26,040 nt of DNA from NCBI GenBank assembly GCA_958413765.1, contig CATYVH010000024.1, positions 1 to 26,040 on the forward strand, read 5' to 3'. Under the pieces are notes generated by a model. That model ran no database searches, was not told the DNA's origin, and worked only from the letters and a program-made list of their open reading frames with translations. Source of the stretch: an uncultured Collinsella sp. Its GTDB lineage: Bacteria > Actinomycetota > Coriobacteriia > Coriobacteriales > Coriobacteriaceae. The translations under genes and the position numbers were made by a program. Positions 1 through 8,741 of the stretch are shown here, one piece after another (the first letter of the stretch is position 1; every line of letters starts with the position of its first letter).

Positions 1-485
1 TCGCGCAGCCGTCGTTGATCCGCACCGAGGCCGACGAGCTCACCTATCCGCTGCATATTATGGTGCGCTACCAGATTGAGCGCATGCTGTTTGCCGGCGA
101 GGCTGCGGCCAAGGACATCCCCGCGCTTTGGAATCGCTTTATGGACGAGTACCTGGGCATTCCCGTTCCCGACGACACGCACGGCTGCCTGCAGGATACG
201 CATTGGAGCGGCGGTTCGTTTGGCTACTTCCCCACGTATGCGCTGGGTAGCGCCTACGATGCCATGTTTGTGCCGGCCATGTGCCGCGACGGCGTCGACC
301 TTACCGGTGCCTGCGCGAGCGGCGACTTGGCACCCGTCCGCGCGTGGCTGGGCGAGCACATTTGGCAGTGGGGCCGCGCCAAGGACGCGCCGGAACTCAT
401 CAAGGGTGCCTGCGGCATGGCCTTTGACGCCCGCTACTACTGCAGCTACCTGCAGGACAAGTTCACCACGCTGTACGAGCTGTAA
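1..485 (+). CDS. M32 carboxypeptidase (thermostable carboxypeptidase Taq type), 3' end only
   Basis: The reading frame is open from the first base of the window, so the gene begins upstream and only about the last 160 codons are seen. The segment carries family M32 metallocarboxypeptidase signatures: IRTEADELTYPLHIMVRYQIE near the visible N-terminus, and DTHWSGGSFGYFPTYALGSAY in the middle. The family removes C-terminal amino acids from peptides in the cytoplasm, using zinc held by an HEXXH motif that would lie upstream of the window. The TTG at 15 is internal and not a real start. The gene ends with TAA at 483-485 and converges on glmM across a hairpin-rich gap. Identification is firm from the C-terminal motifs; specificity cannot be judged. 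Confidence 0.93.
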   Translation, partial: AQPSLIRTEADELTYPLHIMVRYQIERMLFAGEAAAKDIPALWNRFMDEYLGIPVPDDTHGCLQDTHWSGGSFGYFPTYALGSAYDAMFVPAMCRDGVDLTGACASGDLAPVRAWLGEHIWQWGRAKDAPELIKGACGMAFDARYYCSYLQDKFTTLYEL

Positions 486-522
486 AGATTGACCAGCACG
501 CCATCGCCAACGCCAACCATGT

Positions 523-547
523 TGACGCCAATGTCTTGGCAACGTCA
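523..547 (+). other. Hairpin just after the carboxypeptidase stop
   Basis: TGAC GCCAA (TGTC) TTGGC AAC GTCA can fold into a two-part stem with a three-base bulge, 38 bases after the stop codon. There is no T-tract, so it is a poor intrinsic terminator on its own. It may act with the stronger hairpin at 587-615. Confidence 0.3.
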
Positions 548-586
548 GCGAAAACGACCCTAAGCGAGCAAGGTGACGTGAAATGA

Positions 587-615
587 AAGGGCGCTGACCT
601 TCTGGTCGCGCCCTT
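587..615. terminator. Probable bidirectional terminator between the carboxypeptidase and glmM
   Basis: AAGGGCGC (587-594) pairs perfectly with GCGCCCTT (608-615). After a one-base bulge, GACC (596-599) pairs with GGTC (604-607) around a TTCT loop. It sits between two convergent genes. T-runs are short on both strands (TTCATTTC on the minus side), so efficiency is uncertain. Confidence 0.55.
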
Positions 616-662
616 GAAATTGAACGTCAGATTGCCGCTTAGGGGCGTTTGCAGCGTCGAGC

Positions 663-692
663 AGTTACGCAGTTTGGTAAAACCGCGTAACT
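663..692 (-). other. Palindrome overlapping the glmM stop codon
   Basis: AGTTACGC (663-670) pairs with GCGTAACT (685-692), with an inner GTTT/AAAC stem and a GGTA loop. The right arm overlaps the TAG stop of glmM (691-693). No T-tract follows on the minus strand. It may protect the 3' end of the mRNA or assist termination. Confidence 0.4.
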
Positions 693-2022
693 ACAGAGCC
701 TCGAGTGCGTTGGCGATGCGCTTCATGGCGGCATCGGCGGATGCTTGGTCGGGCGCCTCGGCCAGCACGCGGATAACCGACTCGGTTCCGCTCTTGCGTA
801 CGAGCACGCGGCCCTCGCCTGCCAGTGCAGCCTCGGCCTCGGCGATGGCGTTCTGCACGCCCATGTTCTCGAGCGCGGCGTCCTTGTCCGCCACGCGCAC
901 GGCCACCTGCGCCTGCGGTAGCAGCTTGCACGGAGCCGTGAGCTGCGAGAGCGTCTCGCGCTCGGCGCGGATCACTTCCATCACGCGCAGCGAGGTCATA
1001 ATGCCGTCGCCCGTGCGCTCGATATCGCCAAAGATCGTGTGGCCCGTCTGCTCGCCGCCCAGGCTGTAACCGCCCTCGCGCATCTTGGCATACACGTGAC
1101 GGTCGCCCACACCGCTGGTCACGGCACTTAGGCCGGCAAGCTCCAACGACTTGATCAGGCCAAAGTTGCTGGCAATCGTCGGAACCACGGTACCGCCAGA
1201 AAGGCGACCGTGCTTGTTCAGGTACACGCCGCACACGTACAGGATCTGGTCGCCATCGACCACGCGGCCGCGCTCGTCCACGGCCAGGCAGCGGTCGGCA
1301 TCGCCGTCGTAGGCAAAGCCCACGTCCAGGCCCTGCTCCACCACGTGGCGCTGCAGACGCTCCATATGCGTGGAGCCGCAGTCGACGTTGATGTTAAAAC
1401 CATCAGGCGCGGCATTGATCACGCGCACGTCGGCGCCCAGCGCGTCGAACACCGGCTTGGCCACCGAGGACGCCGAGCCGTTGGCGCAGTCGATGCCGAT
1501 CTTGACGCCCTGCAGCGAAAAGTTCGCGCTGGCGATGAGCGAGGCAATGTAGCGGTTGCGGCCCTGCATGTAGTCCACCGTGGCGCCGATGTGGTTGCCC
1601 GTGGCCAGCGGCACCTCGCTCTTGCCATCGACGTAGTCCTCGATGAGCTCCAGTACGTCCTCGTCCATCTTAAAACCGTCGCTATTGACGAGCTTAATGC
1701 CGTTATCGCAAAACGGGTTGTGGCTCGCGCTGATCATGATACCGCAATCGAAGCAGCCTTCCACGGTCTGATGCGCTACGCCCGGCGTGGGGATCACGTG
1801 CAGCATATAGGCGTCCGCACCGCTCGCGACCAGGCCACTCACCAGCGCCGCCTCGAACATATAACTCGAGCGACGCGTGTCCTTACCCACGATGACGCGC
1901 GCCTTGCGCTCGCGGTTGGCGCCGTAATACCAGCCCACAAAACGGCCAATCTTATAAGCGTGCTCTACCGTCAGCCCAACGTTAGCCTCACCGCGAAAGC
2001 CGTCGGTGCCAAAGTACTTCAT
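691..2022 (-). CDS. glmM: Phosphoglucosamine mutase
   Basis: This enzyme interconverts glucosamine-6-phosphate and glucosamine-1-phosphate in the cytoplasm, the step that feeds UDP-GlcNAc and so peptidoglycan synthesis. The 443-residue length is normal for the family. Visible motifs are the N-terminal FGTDGFRG, the phosphoserine loop ISASHNP (active serine about residue 100), the metal-binding DGDADR (about 238-243), the sugar-binding GEQTGH, and the C-terminal phosphate-binding RKSGTESVIRV. The ATG at 2022 is preceded by AAGGAGAG at good spacing. The start lies only about 20 bases downstream of a terminator-like hairpin (2042-2068), so the gene is either read through from the DUF4012 gene or has a promoter overlapping that hairpin; a GATAAT -10-like box lies at 2082-2087. 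Confidence 0.97.
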   Translation of the reverse strand: MKYFGTDGFRGEANVGLTVEHAYKIGRFVGWYYGANRERKARVIVGKDTRRSSYMFEAALVSGLVASGADAYMLHVIPTPGVAHQTVEGCFDCGIMISASHNPFCDNGIKLVNSDGFKMDEDVLELIEDYVDGKSEVPLATGNHIGATVDYMQGRNRYIASLIASANFSLQGVKIGIDCANGSASSVAKPVFDALGADVRVINAAPDGFNINVDCGSTHMERLQRHVVEQGLDVGFAYDGDADRCLAVDERGRVVDGDQILYVCGVYLNKHGRLSGGTVVPTIASNFGLIKSLELAGLSAVTSGVGDRHVYAKMREGGYSLGGEQTGHTIFGDIERTGDGIMTSLRVMEVIRAERETLSQLTAPCKLLPQAQVAVRVADKDAALENMGVQNAIAEAEAALAGEGRVLVRKSGTESVIRVLAEAPDQASADAAMKRIANALEAL

Positions 2023-2041
2023 GCGCTCTCCTTACAAAATA

Positions 2042-2068
2042 GGGGCGAACAGATTGCCTGTCCGCCCC
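2042..2068 (-). terminator. Terminator or attenuator hairpin between the DUF4012 gene and glmM
   Basis: On the minus strand GGGGCGGACAG and CTGTTCGCCCC form an 11-bp stem with one G-U pair around a five-base loop, followed by TATTTTGT. It lies 38 bases beyond the DUF4012 stop and about 20 bases before the glmM start, so it either ends the first transcript or sits in the glmM leader. Confidence 0.65.
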
Positions 2069-2105
2069 AAAATGGTACTCGATTATCTGCGCTACCAGAA
2101 AAATC

Positions 2106-4418
2106 CTACGCCGACGCGCTGTCGCGAGCCGCCTGGCATGTAGGAGTCTGACGCAGCGTAAGCGGCTTGTCCCCCGCCTCGGCCGACGTGGTCAGCGTAT
2201 ATGTGATCGTCGTCGTCTCGCCAGCATGCAGGTCAACGGTGCCCGAATAGAAGGGGATTCCATGCCACGTAGCGGCGCCAAGACCAAACTGGGTGCCCTC
2301 GACGGTCAGATCAGTAATGTTGCCGCCCGTCGGTGCAAACAACGAGACATTCAGACGCTCGTCGTCGCGCGCTGCATCGGGTGCGCTCGCCGCGACGTAG
2401 TCGGGCAGCTTGCCTGCCTCCTCCTGCGTCATGATGTTCGTCAGGGTAACGGTGATGCGATACGAGCACGTGCCGTCACCGTTCTTGACGCCCTGGCCAA
2501 TCTGCGTATCGGCATTCAGGTACCAGTCGAGCTTGGAGAAGCTCAGGTTGTTAAAGTAGACACCAGCAACGGGATCTTCACTCGGGTCATCCGGATCGGG
2601 CAGCGAGGCGTCGATGTTCATCTGCTTGATAGCGTTCTGCTCGTCATCGTTTTTCATCCACGCGATCAGGCGGCCCTCTTCGGCACCGCGCTCAACGGCG
2701 CTGACAAGCTTCGTAACATCGACATCGCCGATACCGCCAAGGATCTTGTCGAAGGCAGCGCTGGCGACGGATGCAAAGATGCCGTCAGACTCCTCGACCG
2801 GATAGTTCCAGTACACATCGTGCATGAGGACCTTTGCGGCGTTGGTGCCGTCGACAACCGTTCCGTCGGGCAGCGACACATTACCGACCAGGCCCAGCAG
2901 ATACTGCAGGAACACCGGGTCAATGCCCACGACGCCATCAACGTCCTGGCCATATTGAGATTTCCACAGGGCTGCGACACGCTGCGAGTTGCGGGGCCAA
3001 TCGGGCGAATAGGTATTGCCCGAGTTGTACAGGTTACTGTGGTTGCCGAACAACGCCTCATCCTCTTCGTCGACGCTCTCGACCGCCTCGTCCTCGCTGA
3101 GTCCAATGCGGGGAACAAACTCGCCGATCGACATCTGGCCGTCGGTGACCGAAATCAGGCCCTGCGAACCGCCAAAGCCGCCGCAGGCACGAATCTCGAC
3201 GTTGTTCATGGCGTACATAAGGTAGTTGCGCGTCTGGCCGTTGGCGCCGAGCATCTGGGGAAGGACGGGGGCGACCTTCTCCGCCGCGTCAACCGCGCCG
3301 TTGAGGGTGGCAAAGCCGTCCTTGGCCTTATCGACCAGCTCGGTCACCTGGGAAATATGAGTATCGCCAATGCCCTGGATCTTTTCGTTGGCGCTCTTGA
3401 ACACCTTCGAGCTGTTGGAAAGCGAATCGGCGACCGCCTGCAGCGCGGACACGTTAATCATGCCATCCTGGAACAGCTTGCCGGGCGTTGCCTGCGAGAG
3501 GTTGTCGGCCATGGGAATCAGCGCGTTGCTCGAGACATCGGACAGGGCGTCGATCATGGTGCGGGCCGCATTGATGTCGCTGCCATACACCGGGATAAAC
3601 GAAGCCGCCGTCCACAGCGGGCTCGAGGTCTCCGCCTTCATGCTGTCGCAGAGCTCATCGATCTTCTTCGCGTCGTCAGGCAGCGTCGAAAAATCGCCCG
3701 ACGTGACCTTGTCCTTAAGGCCACCGACGATCTCGACAGCCTCCTTCGCTTCGCTCTTTACGGTCTTTGCCGAGTTAAGCAGCATAAAGCCGCTTGCGCC
3801 AAGCGCAACGAGAAGCACCGCGACTACAGCGGCAATAATGGCGCCAGTGTGACGCCTTTTGCGCTCGCCCTTGCGATGGCGATGACGGACCAGACCGTCA
3901 GAGGTCGAACTCGACGAAACGTCGCTACCGTAGTTCAAGCCAAAATCGTAATAATCTTCCTTGGAACCCGAGCCCGCAAACTGGGCACCGCCATCATCCA
4001 GGCGGGCGAACGTGCCAGTCTCGGAGGCGCCGGTGTAAATCGTGCCAAGGTTACCCGTAAGCCCGGCGCCACCGGCAGAGGGAGTATTGTTGGCTGCCTT
4101 GCCGGCATTAACGTTGCCGGCGGCATTCACGGCGTTGGCAGCGCTTGCGTTGTTCGCAGGTACCGAAGGAGCCCCGCTCGGCTGCGACGCGGAGGTTGCA
4201 CCGCCCGCAAAGACATTCCCTCTTGCACGGCCGGTCTTTTTTGCCTTTTGAGACTGCTCGTACAGAGCGGTAAACATCGCCGTCTCGCCCGGGGACACGC
4301 GCTTACCGGAACCGCCCTGTCCAGCGCCGCCCGGCGTGCCGGCCTTACCAGCCCCGTTCGGACGCGGCGGAACTGCAGGACGGCCGCTATCGCTGTCCTT
4401 AAAGTGATTACCAGCCAT
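2106..4418 (-). CDS. Membrane-anchored DUF4012 domain protein
   Basis: The start is placed at ATG 4418, giving 770 residues, because GAGGA lies seven bases upstream; an upstream in-frame ATG at 4541 adds a Cys-rich, unlikely extension. Residues 1-185 are a low-complexity cytoplasmic tail (Gly/Pro/Ala/Asn-rich, then a basic HRHRKGERKRRH stretch). Residues about 191-213 form one membrane helix. The rest is extracellular, including the DUF4012 core with NYLMYAMNNVEIRACGGFGG. In actinobacteria this family is found near cell-envelope and polysaccharide genes, but its biochemical role is not established. It sits directly upstream of glmM, which is consistent with an envelope role but proves nothing. 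The hydrophilic N-terminal tail is long for a membrane-anchored protein and could be a binding platform. Confidence 0.85.
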   Translation of the reverse strand: MAGNHFKDSDSGRPAVPPRPNGAGKAGTPGGAGQGGSGKRVSPGETAMFTALYEQSQKAKKTGRARGNVFAGGATSASQPSGAPSVPANNASAANAVNAAGNVNAGKAANNTPSAGGAGLTGNLGTIYTGASETGTFARLDDGGAQFAGSGSKEDYYDFGLNYGSDVSSSSTSDGLVRHRHRKGERKRRHTGAIIAAVVAVLLVALGASGFMLLNSAKTVKSEAKEAVEIVGGLKDKVTSGDFSTLPDDAKKIDELCDSMKAETSSPLWTAASFIPVYGSDINAARTMIDALSDVSSNALIPMADNLSQATPGKLFQDGMINVSALQAVADSLSNSSKVFKSANEKIQGIGDTHISQVTELVDKAKDGFATLNGAVDAAEKVAPVLPQMLGANGQTRNYLMYAMNNVEIRACGGFGGSQGLISVTDGQMSIGEFVPRIGLSEDEAVESVDEEDEALFGNHSNLYNSGNTYSPDWPRNSQRVAALWKSQYGQDVDGVVGIDPVFLQYLLGLVGNVSLPDGTVVDGTNAAKVLMHDVYWNYPVEESDGIFASVASAAFDKILGGIGDVDVTKLVSAVERGAEEGRLIAWMKNDDEQNAIKQMNIDASLPDPDDPSEDPVAGVYFNNLSFSKLDWYLNADTQIGQGVKNGDGTCSYRITVTLTNIMTQEEAGKLPDYVAASAPDAARDDERLNVSLFAPTGGNITDLTVEGTQFGLGAATWHGIPFYSGTVDLHAGETTTITYTLTTSAEAGDKPLTLRQTPTCQAARDSASA

Positions 4419-4567
4419 AAAGAAATCCTCGCAATTGAGTCGCAATGAAAAAGTCCATATCGTTACTAGTTTATGGCATTTTGGGCATCGACAGCTAAAC
4501 TCCAGACACGAACATCCATTGGCGAAAATGTGGCACAACACCTTTTCTGTCTTGGCAGTGGCGCGAG

Positions 4568-5590
4568 CTATACCGTCAGGAACACCATCGCGATAATCAT
4601 GGCAAAACCCGCCAGGTCGGTGGGCAAAAACACCGTGCCCAGCATAAGGGCGCTGGTGATGGTGGCCGAAACCGGCTCCATGGTTCCAAGAAGGCTCGCG
4701 CGCACCGAGCCAATCTCCTTAACGCCCTGCATGTAGAACATATAGGCGAAGAACGACCCTACCACAATAAATATCGCGAGCGCGCCGACACCCGAGGGGC
4801 CGAGCGCCGGCATGTGCGCCCACGGCTGGGTAAAGATACTCATCACGATTCCCGCCGAAAGCATGGCCGAGCCCGTGACGACCGAGCTGCCGTATTTGCT
4901 GAGGATTCCGGCAGGGATGATTGCTATGCAGGCACCGCCCACTGCGCACAAAAGGCCCGCGAGCAGGCCCATTGGCGAGATACTGAGCGTACTAGGGTCG
5001 CCGCCCGTGGCAATTAAAAACGTTCCGCCCAAGGCGAGCAAAATGCCAAGCGCCTCGCGCGTGCGCGGCAGTCGATGCGCGGTGACGCAGGCATACCCCA
5101 TGACTACCACCAGCTGCAGACACTGAAAGACGGTCGCGGTGCCCGCGTTGGTCAGGCGCACGGCTGACAGATAGCAAAGCTGGTTGAACAGCAGGCCAAA
5201 GATCGTAAATAGGATGAGCTGCTTGCGATCGGCAGGGGTGGTCCACAGCCTGACCAGGCGGTCGCGATCTTTTCTGAGCACGACGAACATAAAGAGCAGG
5301 CCAGCGATAACTTGGCGCACGCTCATCAGCCAAAATGTCTCGATATGGCACACGTCAAAGAGGTAGCTGGCACTGGTGCCAGAAAAACCCCAAAACGTAC
5401 CGCCGGCAAACGCGGCGAGCGTGCCCAGGGCCATCTTGCGCGTCTGGGCATCGTTGAGGCGGTCGCGCCATGCGCGGCGGGTGCTGCGGCTAAGCTCGTC
5501 AGTTCCCTCGGGCACGACAAAATCGGCCGCCGCCGTCATCGGCACCGAAGCCTTTTTACGTGCACACTGCGCCGAGCGCTTCTGTTCCAT
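4568..5590 (-). CDS. EamA/DMT-superfamily permease
   Basis: This 340-residue integral membrane protein has two EamA repeats of about five helices each, the usual arrangement of drug/metabolite transporters. The first half opens with LGTLAAFAGGTFWGFSGTSASYLF and the second with MGLLAGLLCAVGGACIAIIPA. Motifs such as LTNAGTATVFQCLQLV and EPVSATITSALMLG match EamA permeases. A hydrophilic N-terminal extension of about 50 residues precedes the first helix. The ATG at 5590 has a GGGGGAG Shine-Dalgarno. The substrate cannot be told from sequence; the family exports amino acids and other small metabolites. It is transcribed on the same strand as the secretion operon but is separated from it by a hairpin. 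Confidence 0.9.
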   Translation of the reverse strand: MEQKRSAQCARKKASVPMTAAADFVVPEGTDELSRSTRRAWRDRLNDAQTRKMALGTLAAFAGGTFWGFSGTSASYLFDVCHIETFWLMSVRQVIAGLLFMFVVLRKDRDRLVRLWTTPADRKQLILFTIFGLLFNQLCYLSAVRLTNAGTATVFQCLQLVVVMGYACVTAHRLPRTREALGILLALGGTFLIATGGDPSTLSISPMGLLAGLLCAVGGACIAIIPAGILSKYGSSVVTGSAMLSAGIVMSIFTQPWAHMPALGPSGVGALAIFIVVGSFFAYMFYMQGVKEIGSVRASLLGTMEPVSATITSALMLGTVFLPTDLAGFAMIIAMVFLTV

Positions 5591-5620
5591 CCCACTCCCC
5601 CGAAATCAATTGGCAATAAA

Positions 5621-5702
5621 GCGTCCAAACTGTAGCACGAATATTGGTATGAAATAGCAGATGATGCGGAGCATCTGCGAGCGTCCAAATTGCAGGGACG
5701 AA
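5621..5702. repeat. Short direct repeat pair flanking a hairpin upstream of the EamA gene
   Basis: GCGTCCAAACTGTAGCACGA (starting at 5621) and GCGTCCAAATTGCAGGGACG (starting at 5681) are near-identical copies 60 bases apart. They flank the hairpin at 5657-5678, upstream of the EamA start. They could be paired regulator sites or a remnant of a small repeat element. Confidence 0.45.
5657..5678 (-). terminator. Possible terminator at the end of the secretion operon
   Basis: GCAGATG (5657-5663) pairs with CATCTGC (5672-5678). On the minus strand the hairpin is followed by TATTTC. It lies about 40 bases beyond the last gene of the operon (ending at 5716). The stem is short and the T-run weak. Confidence 0.45.
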
Positions 5703-5715
5703 AGGCACCGATGAG

Positions 5716-6426
5716 CTATGCCGAGCGGTTGGAATCGCCTGGGGCGCCGGGATCGGCTTCCGCACTTTCATCGGTATGGCCACCGTCGGCATCGCCCTCG
5801 TCACCGGCGTCGCCCTGCTCCTCCTGCTCGCGACGGCGCTTTTCGCGAATCTGCTCAACGGCGGCTCGCAAGGCGGCCTCGTCCTCGGCGCGTGCCACCT
5901 CTTGCGTTGTCTTGACCATATGGCGAATCTCGAGCACCAGCAGCACGATCAGCGGCACCACGATAAGCGGAAAGAACAGCAGCGGATTGGTGAGCAACGA
6001 GACCACCACGCCCAGCCCCGCCGAGACAAAGACCACGCGCCCCACCACGTCGGCGGCGGGCACGGGCGCAGCATCCTCGACCGGATTGGCATCGCCCTTG
6101 GTGCGGTAAACCGGCGTGCCGTCGGCCGCATCCTCCACGGCAACGATGCGATGCGTGTTGAGCGAACCCTCCAGCGCGTCATCGGACGAATGGAAGGTGA
6201 TGATGTCGCCGACCTGGTAGGCCTGGCTGTTGTCGGTATCGACGACGATAAACGAGTGCACGGGAATCGCCGGCTCCATCGAGCCGGTCAGCGTACGCAT
6301 AAAGCCGTAGCCCATGATGGTGGGGATCTCACCAGCGGGCGTGAACACCGTGCGCAGCAGCACCACAAAGGCGACCAGGATCACCACGGTCGCCAACACG
6401 TTGATCACGCGGAGCACGTGCTTCAT
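5716..6426 (-). CDS. SipW-like (S26B, ER-type) signal peptidase I, second copy
   Basis: This 236-residue membrane peptidase has an N-terminal helix (about 8-25), the catalytic serine in TGSMEP (S49), the general-base histidine in NTHRIVAV (H92) where bacterial LepB has lysine, and the TKGD box (109-112). The Ser-His arrangement marks the ER/SipW branch of family S26. A second hydrophobic segment (about 132-166) is followed by a charged, acidic cytoplasmic tail ending in Glu/Asp/Gly-rich sequence. The start ATG at 6426 overlaps the stop of the upstream gene by one base (TGATG), indicating translational coupling; a GTG one codon earlier is also possible. It is the last gene of the operon. Predicted role: removing alternate signal peptides from the exported subunits of the same operon or of the 19393-21194 pair. 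Confidence 0.85.
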   Translation of the reverse strand: MKHVLRVINVLATVVILVAFVVLLRTVFTPAGEIPTIMGYGFMRTLTGSMEPAIPVHSFIVVDTDNSQAYQVGDIITFHSSDDALEGSLNTHRIVAVEDAADGTPVYRTKGDANPVEDAAPVPAADVVGRVVFVSAGLGVVVSLLTNPLLFFPLIVVPLIVLLVLEIRHMVKTTQEVARAEDEAALRAAVEQIREKRRREQEEQGDAGDEGDADGGHTDESAEADPGAPGDSNRSA

Positions 6427-8672
6427 CACTTGTCGGCGTCCTTTGCGGAAGGCTCGGGGTCGGCAGCGACCTCGCCCTCGGTGGCATCCGCCGCAGAAGC
6501 GCCATCCTCGTCAGGCGCGGCGACCACGCCCTCGCCAGCCTCGCCGCGCAAGCGAGCCAGCAGATAGCGCGATAGGCTGTTGCCCTCGGCACGGCGCTCG
6601 GCGCGGGCGCGATCGCGCTCGGACTGCTCCAGCTCGTGTGCCAACGAGTCCAAGCGTTGCTGCATCTCCGCGCGGGCGACCTCGAGCTCGCGCTCGTGCG
6701 CGGCCTTGGCGGCGGCGAGTTCCTGCTCAATACGCTCCCCTGCCTCGAGCTCGGCTGCGGCGGCACGCGCGTCGGCGTCGGCACGAGCCTCCTCGGCGGC
6801 ACGCGCGGCGGCATCGCGCTCGGCAGCGGCAGCGGCGACCTTCTCGCTGGCATCCACCGTAGCCTGCTCAACGGCAGAATCGGCGGCAGCACGGGCGGCA
6901 TCGATTGCGGCATCGGCCGCCTGCTGAGCGGCGGAGACCTTCTCCTCGGCCGCGGCAACGGCGTCGGCGAGCGCCTGCTCCGCTGCGACCGCGGCGGCGT
7001 CTGCCGCCTCCTGCGCGGCACGGGCATCGCGCTCGGCCGTCAGCTGCGCTTCCTCAATCTGCAGCTGAGCGGCGTCCAGCTTGGCATGCAGCTCAGCAAC
7101 TTCCTTGGCGCACGTCTCGCGCACGCCGGCAAGCTCGGCCGCGGCTGCGTCCTTGGCGGCCTGCAGCTCAGCGGCATCGGCGGCCACCTTGGCAGCCAGG
7201 GCCGCAGCGGCGTCACTCTCGACCTGCGCGACCTGCTCGGAGGCTGCCTGCTCGGCGGCAGCAACCTTGGCGTCCGCGTCGGCACGAGCGGCCGCGACCT
7301 CGGCATCGGCCTCGGCACGCGTCTGCGCCAGCTGCGCCGCCGCAGTCTCACGCGCCTCGACAGCGTCGGCCTCGGCAGCTTTCTTGCCCGCCTCGACATC
7401 CTCCAGCGAGCCGCGCAGTTCCTCGGCATCCGCCTCGGTCATCTGAGCGCGCTGCGTCAACGCCAGCTCGCGCGTCTTGGCCTCGTCCAGTTCGTCGGCC
7501 AGGTCGTCGCGCTCGTCGGTCAACGCGTGCGCCTGCACCTTCCAGGATTTCACCTGGCCCTGCAGCTCCTCGATCTGCTCGCGCGCCTCGGCCAGCGCCT
7601 GCTCGGCATCGAGCTGGGCCTGCGTGACCTCCTCCACAAACACGCGACGGACCTCAACGTCGGGCAGGTCGGGGCTATCAACCTGCACCTCCTTAATCTC
7701 CTTAATAAACTTGGGCGCCACCGGTGCGTGTTGCACGTTCTCGAGCTCCTGCAGGTTGCGCTCATCGTCGGTCAGGCTCTTAAAGACGGCGTAGTTGTTA
7801 ATGAGGTTGGTGTACATCTGCACCATGTACTCGTCATCGAACGCCAGCGCCTGCTGCTGCACATCGATGTTGTAGCCCACCTTGTCGTAGCGCTCCATAA
7901 ACTGCCACAGCTGGTAGCACTTGCGGTAGTTGGGGTCCTTCATGATGAGGTTGGTGCGCTGGATGGGGCTGCGAACCGCACTGCAGCCGTTCATGATCTG
8001 GCAGAACGACGCGCCGCGCAGCGCCATGACCAGGCGACGCACGCGGTCGATGCGCATAAAGACGTCCATGTTGTCGGCGTCGTTCTCGGCAAAGCTCTGG
8101 CGGTTTTTGACCGTCATCTCGACGTTGTACTCGATCTCTTCGTACGCGTCGTCGATCTTGCTGTGCATCTTAAAGCGGTTGCGGATCTCGTTGCCCGTCG
8201 ACCAAAAGATCACGTCGGTGCGCTTGTCCACAAACGTCAGCAGGCGCTGAATCAAGTGGTAGATAAAGCGGTTCTCGTACAGGTCGTAGGTCTCAACGGT
8301 ATTGACATTGAGGATGCGCGTGGGGTGAACTCCGCCGTCGTCGCTCGGCGCCAAAAACTGCGTGTTTTGGCTCAGATGGCGAACGCTGTCGGCGCTGATC
8401 TTTTTGGCGAGCGAGACCGGCACCACCTCTTCCTCGGTGGTGATAAAGCGGCGCGGCTTTTCGATGATGGTGTTGATGGCGTCGAGCGAGTCCTCGATCA
8501 TGCTGATCCATTCCTCGTCCACCACCTTGACGAGCTCCTCGCGCTGCTGTTCGATCGTGGTGCCCGAGGCCTGCGCCATCTCAAACAGATAGCGGAAGTA
8601 GCGGCTGTCCTCCTGGATGGGCTCCATCTGCTCGGAGAAGCTGGTATAGAGGTCCTGAATGGTCTCGGACAT
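6426..8672 (-). CDS. DUF2357-like protein with long Ala/Glu coiled-coil tail
   Basis: 748 residues. Residues about 1-310 resemble the DUF2357 family that partners McrB-like AAA+ proteins: the ETYDLYENRFIYHLIQRLL segment (about 127-145) and RSPIQRTNLIMKDPNYRKCYQLW (about 234-256) are the recognisable stretches. Members of that family usually continue into a PD-(D/E)XK nuclease. Here the remainder (about 345-705) is instead an Ala/Glu/Asp-rich heptad-like coiled coil, ending in an acidic tail. No membrane segment or signal peptide is seen. It directly follows the AAA+ gene (69-base gap containing a hairpin), and its stop overlaps the next signal peptidase start. GGAG lies six bases before ATG 8672. 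I infer a cytoplasmic partner or scaffold of the AAA+ protein. The DUF2357 assignment is from motif memory and needs a profile search. Confidence 0.72.
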   Translation of the reverse strand: MSETIQDLYTSFSEQMEPIQEDSRYFRYLFEMAQASGTTIEQQREELVKVVDEEWISMIEDSLDAINTIIEKPRRFITTEEEVVPVSLAKKISADSVRHLSQNTQFLAPSDDGGVHPTRILNVNTVETYDLYENRFIYHLIQRLLTFVDKRTDVIFWSTGNEIRNRFKMHSKIDDAYEEIEYNVEMTVKNRQSFAENDADNMDVFMRIDRVRRLVMALRGASFCQIMNGCSAVRSPIQRTNLIMKDPNYRKCYQLWQFMERYDKVGYNIDVQQQALAFDDEYMVQMYTNLINNYAVFKSLTDDERNLQELENVQHAPVAPKFIKEIKEVQVDSPDLPDVEVRRVFVEEVTQAQLDAEQALAEAREQIEELQGQVKSWKVQAHALTDERDDLADELDEAKTRELALTQRAQMTEADAEELRGSLEDVEAGKKAAEADAVEARETAAAQLAQTRAEADAEVAAARADADAKVAAAEQAASEQVAQVESDAAAALAAKVAADAAELQAAKDAAAAELAGVRETCAKEVAELHAKLDAAQLQIEEAQLTAERDARAAQEAADAAAVAAEQALADAVAAAEEKVSAAQQAADAAIDAARAAADSAVEQATVDASEKVAAAAAERDAAARAAEEARADADARAAAAELEAGERIEQELAAAKAAHERELEVARAEMQQRLDSLAHELEQSERDRARAERRAEGNSLSRYLLARLRGEAGEGVVAAPDEDGASAADATEGEVAADPEPSAKDADK

Positions 8673-8703
8673 GGGTTACTCCATAGATTGGATCGATCGG
8701 AAA

Positions 8704-8729
8704 GGGGCGAGGCGACATCACGCCGCCCC
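8704..8729 (-). terminator. Intra-operon hairpin between the AAA+ and DUF2357-like genes
   Basis: On the minus strand GGGGCG and CGCCCC pair, with an inner GCG/CGC stem, a two-base bulge and a TGATGT loop, followed by only TTT. It lies in the 69-base gap, the longest of the operon apart from the 60-base one at 11176-11235. It may attenuate transcription or stabilise the upstream mRNA. Confidence 0.45.
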
Positions 8730-8741
8730 GCACTTACAGCA

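Noticed and set aside
2226..4448. Long plus-strand open frame opposite the DUF4012 gene
   Set aside because: It is a shadow of codon bias on the opposite strand: no family motifs, no ribosome-binding site, composition unlike a real protein.
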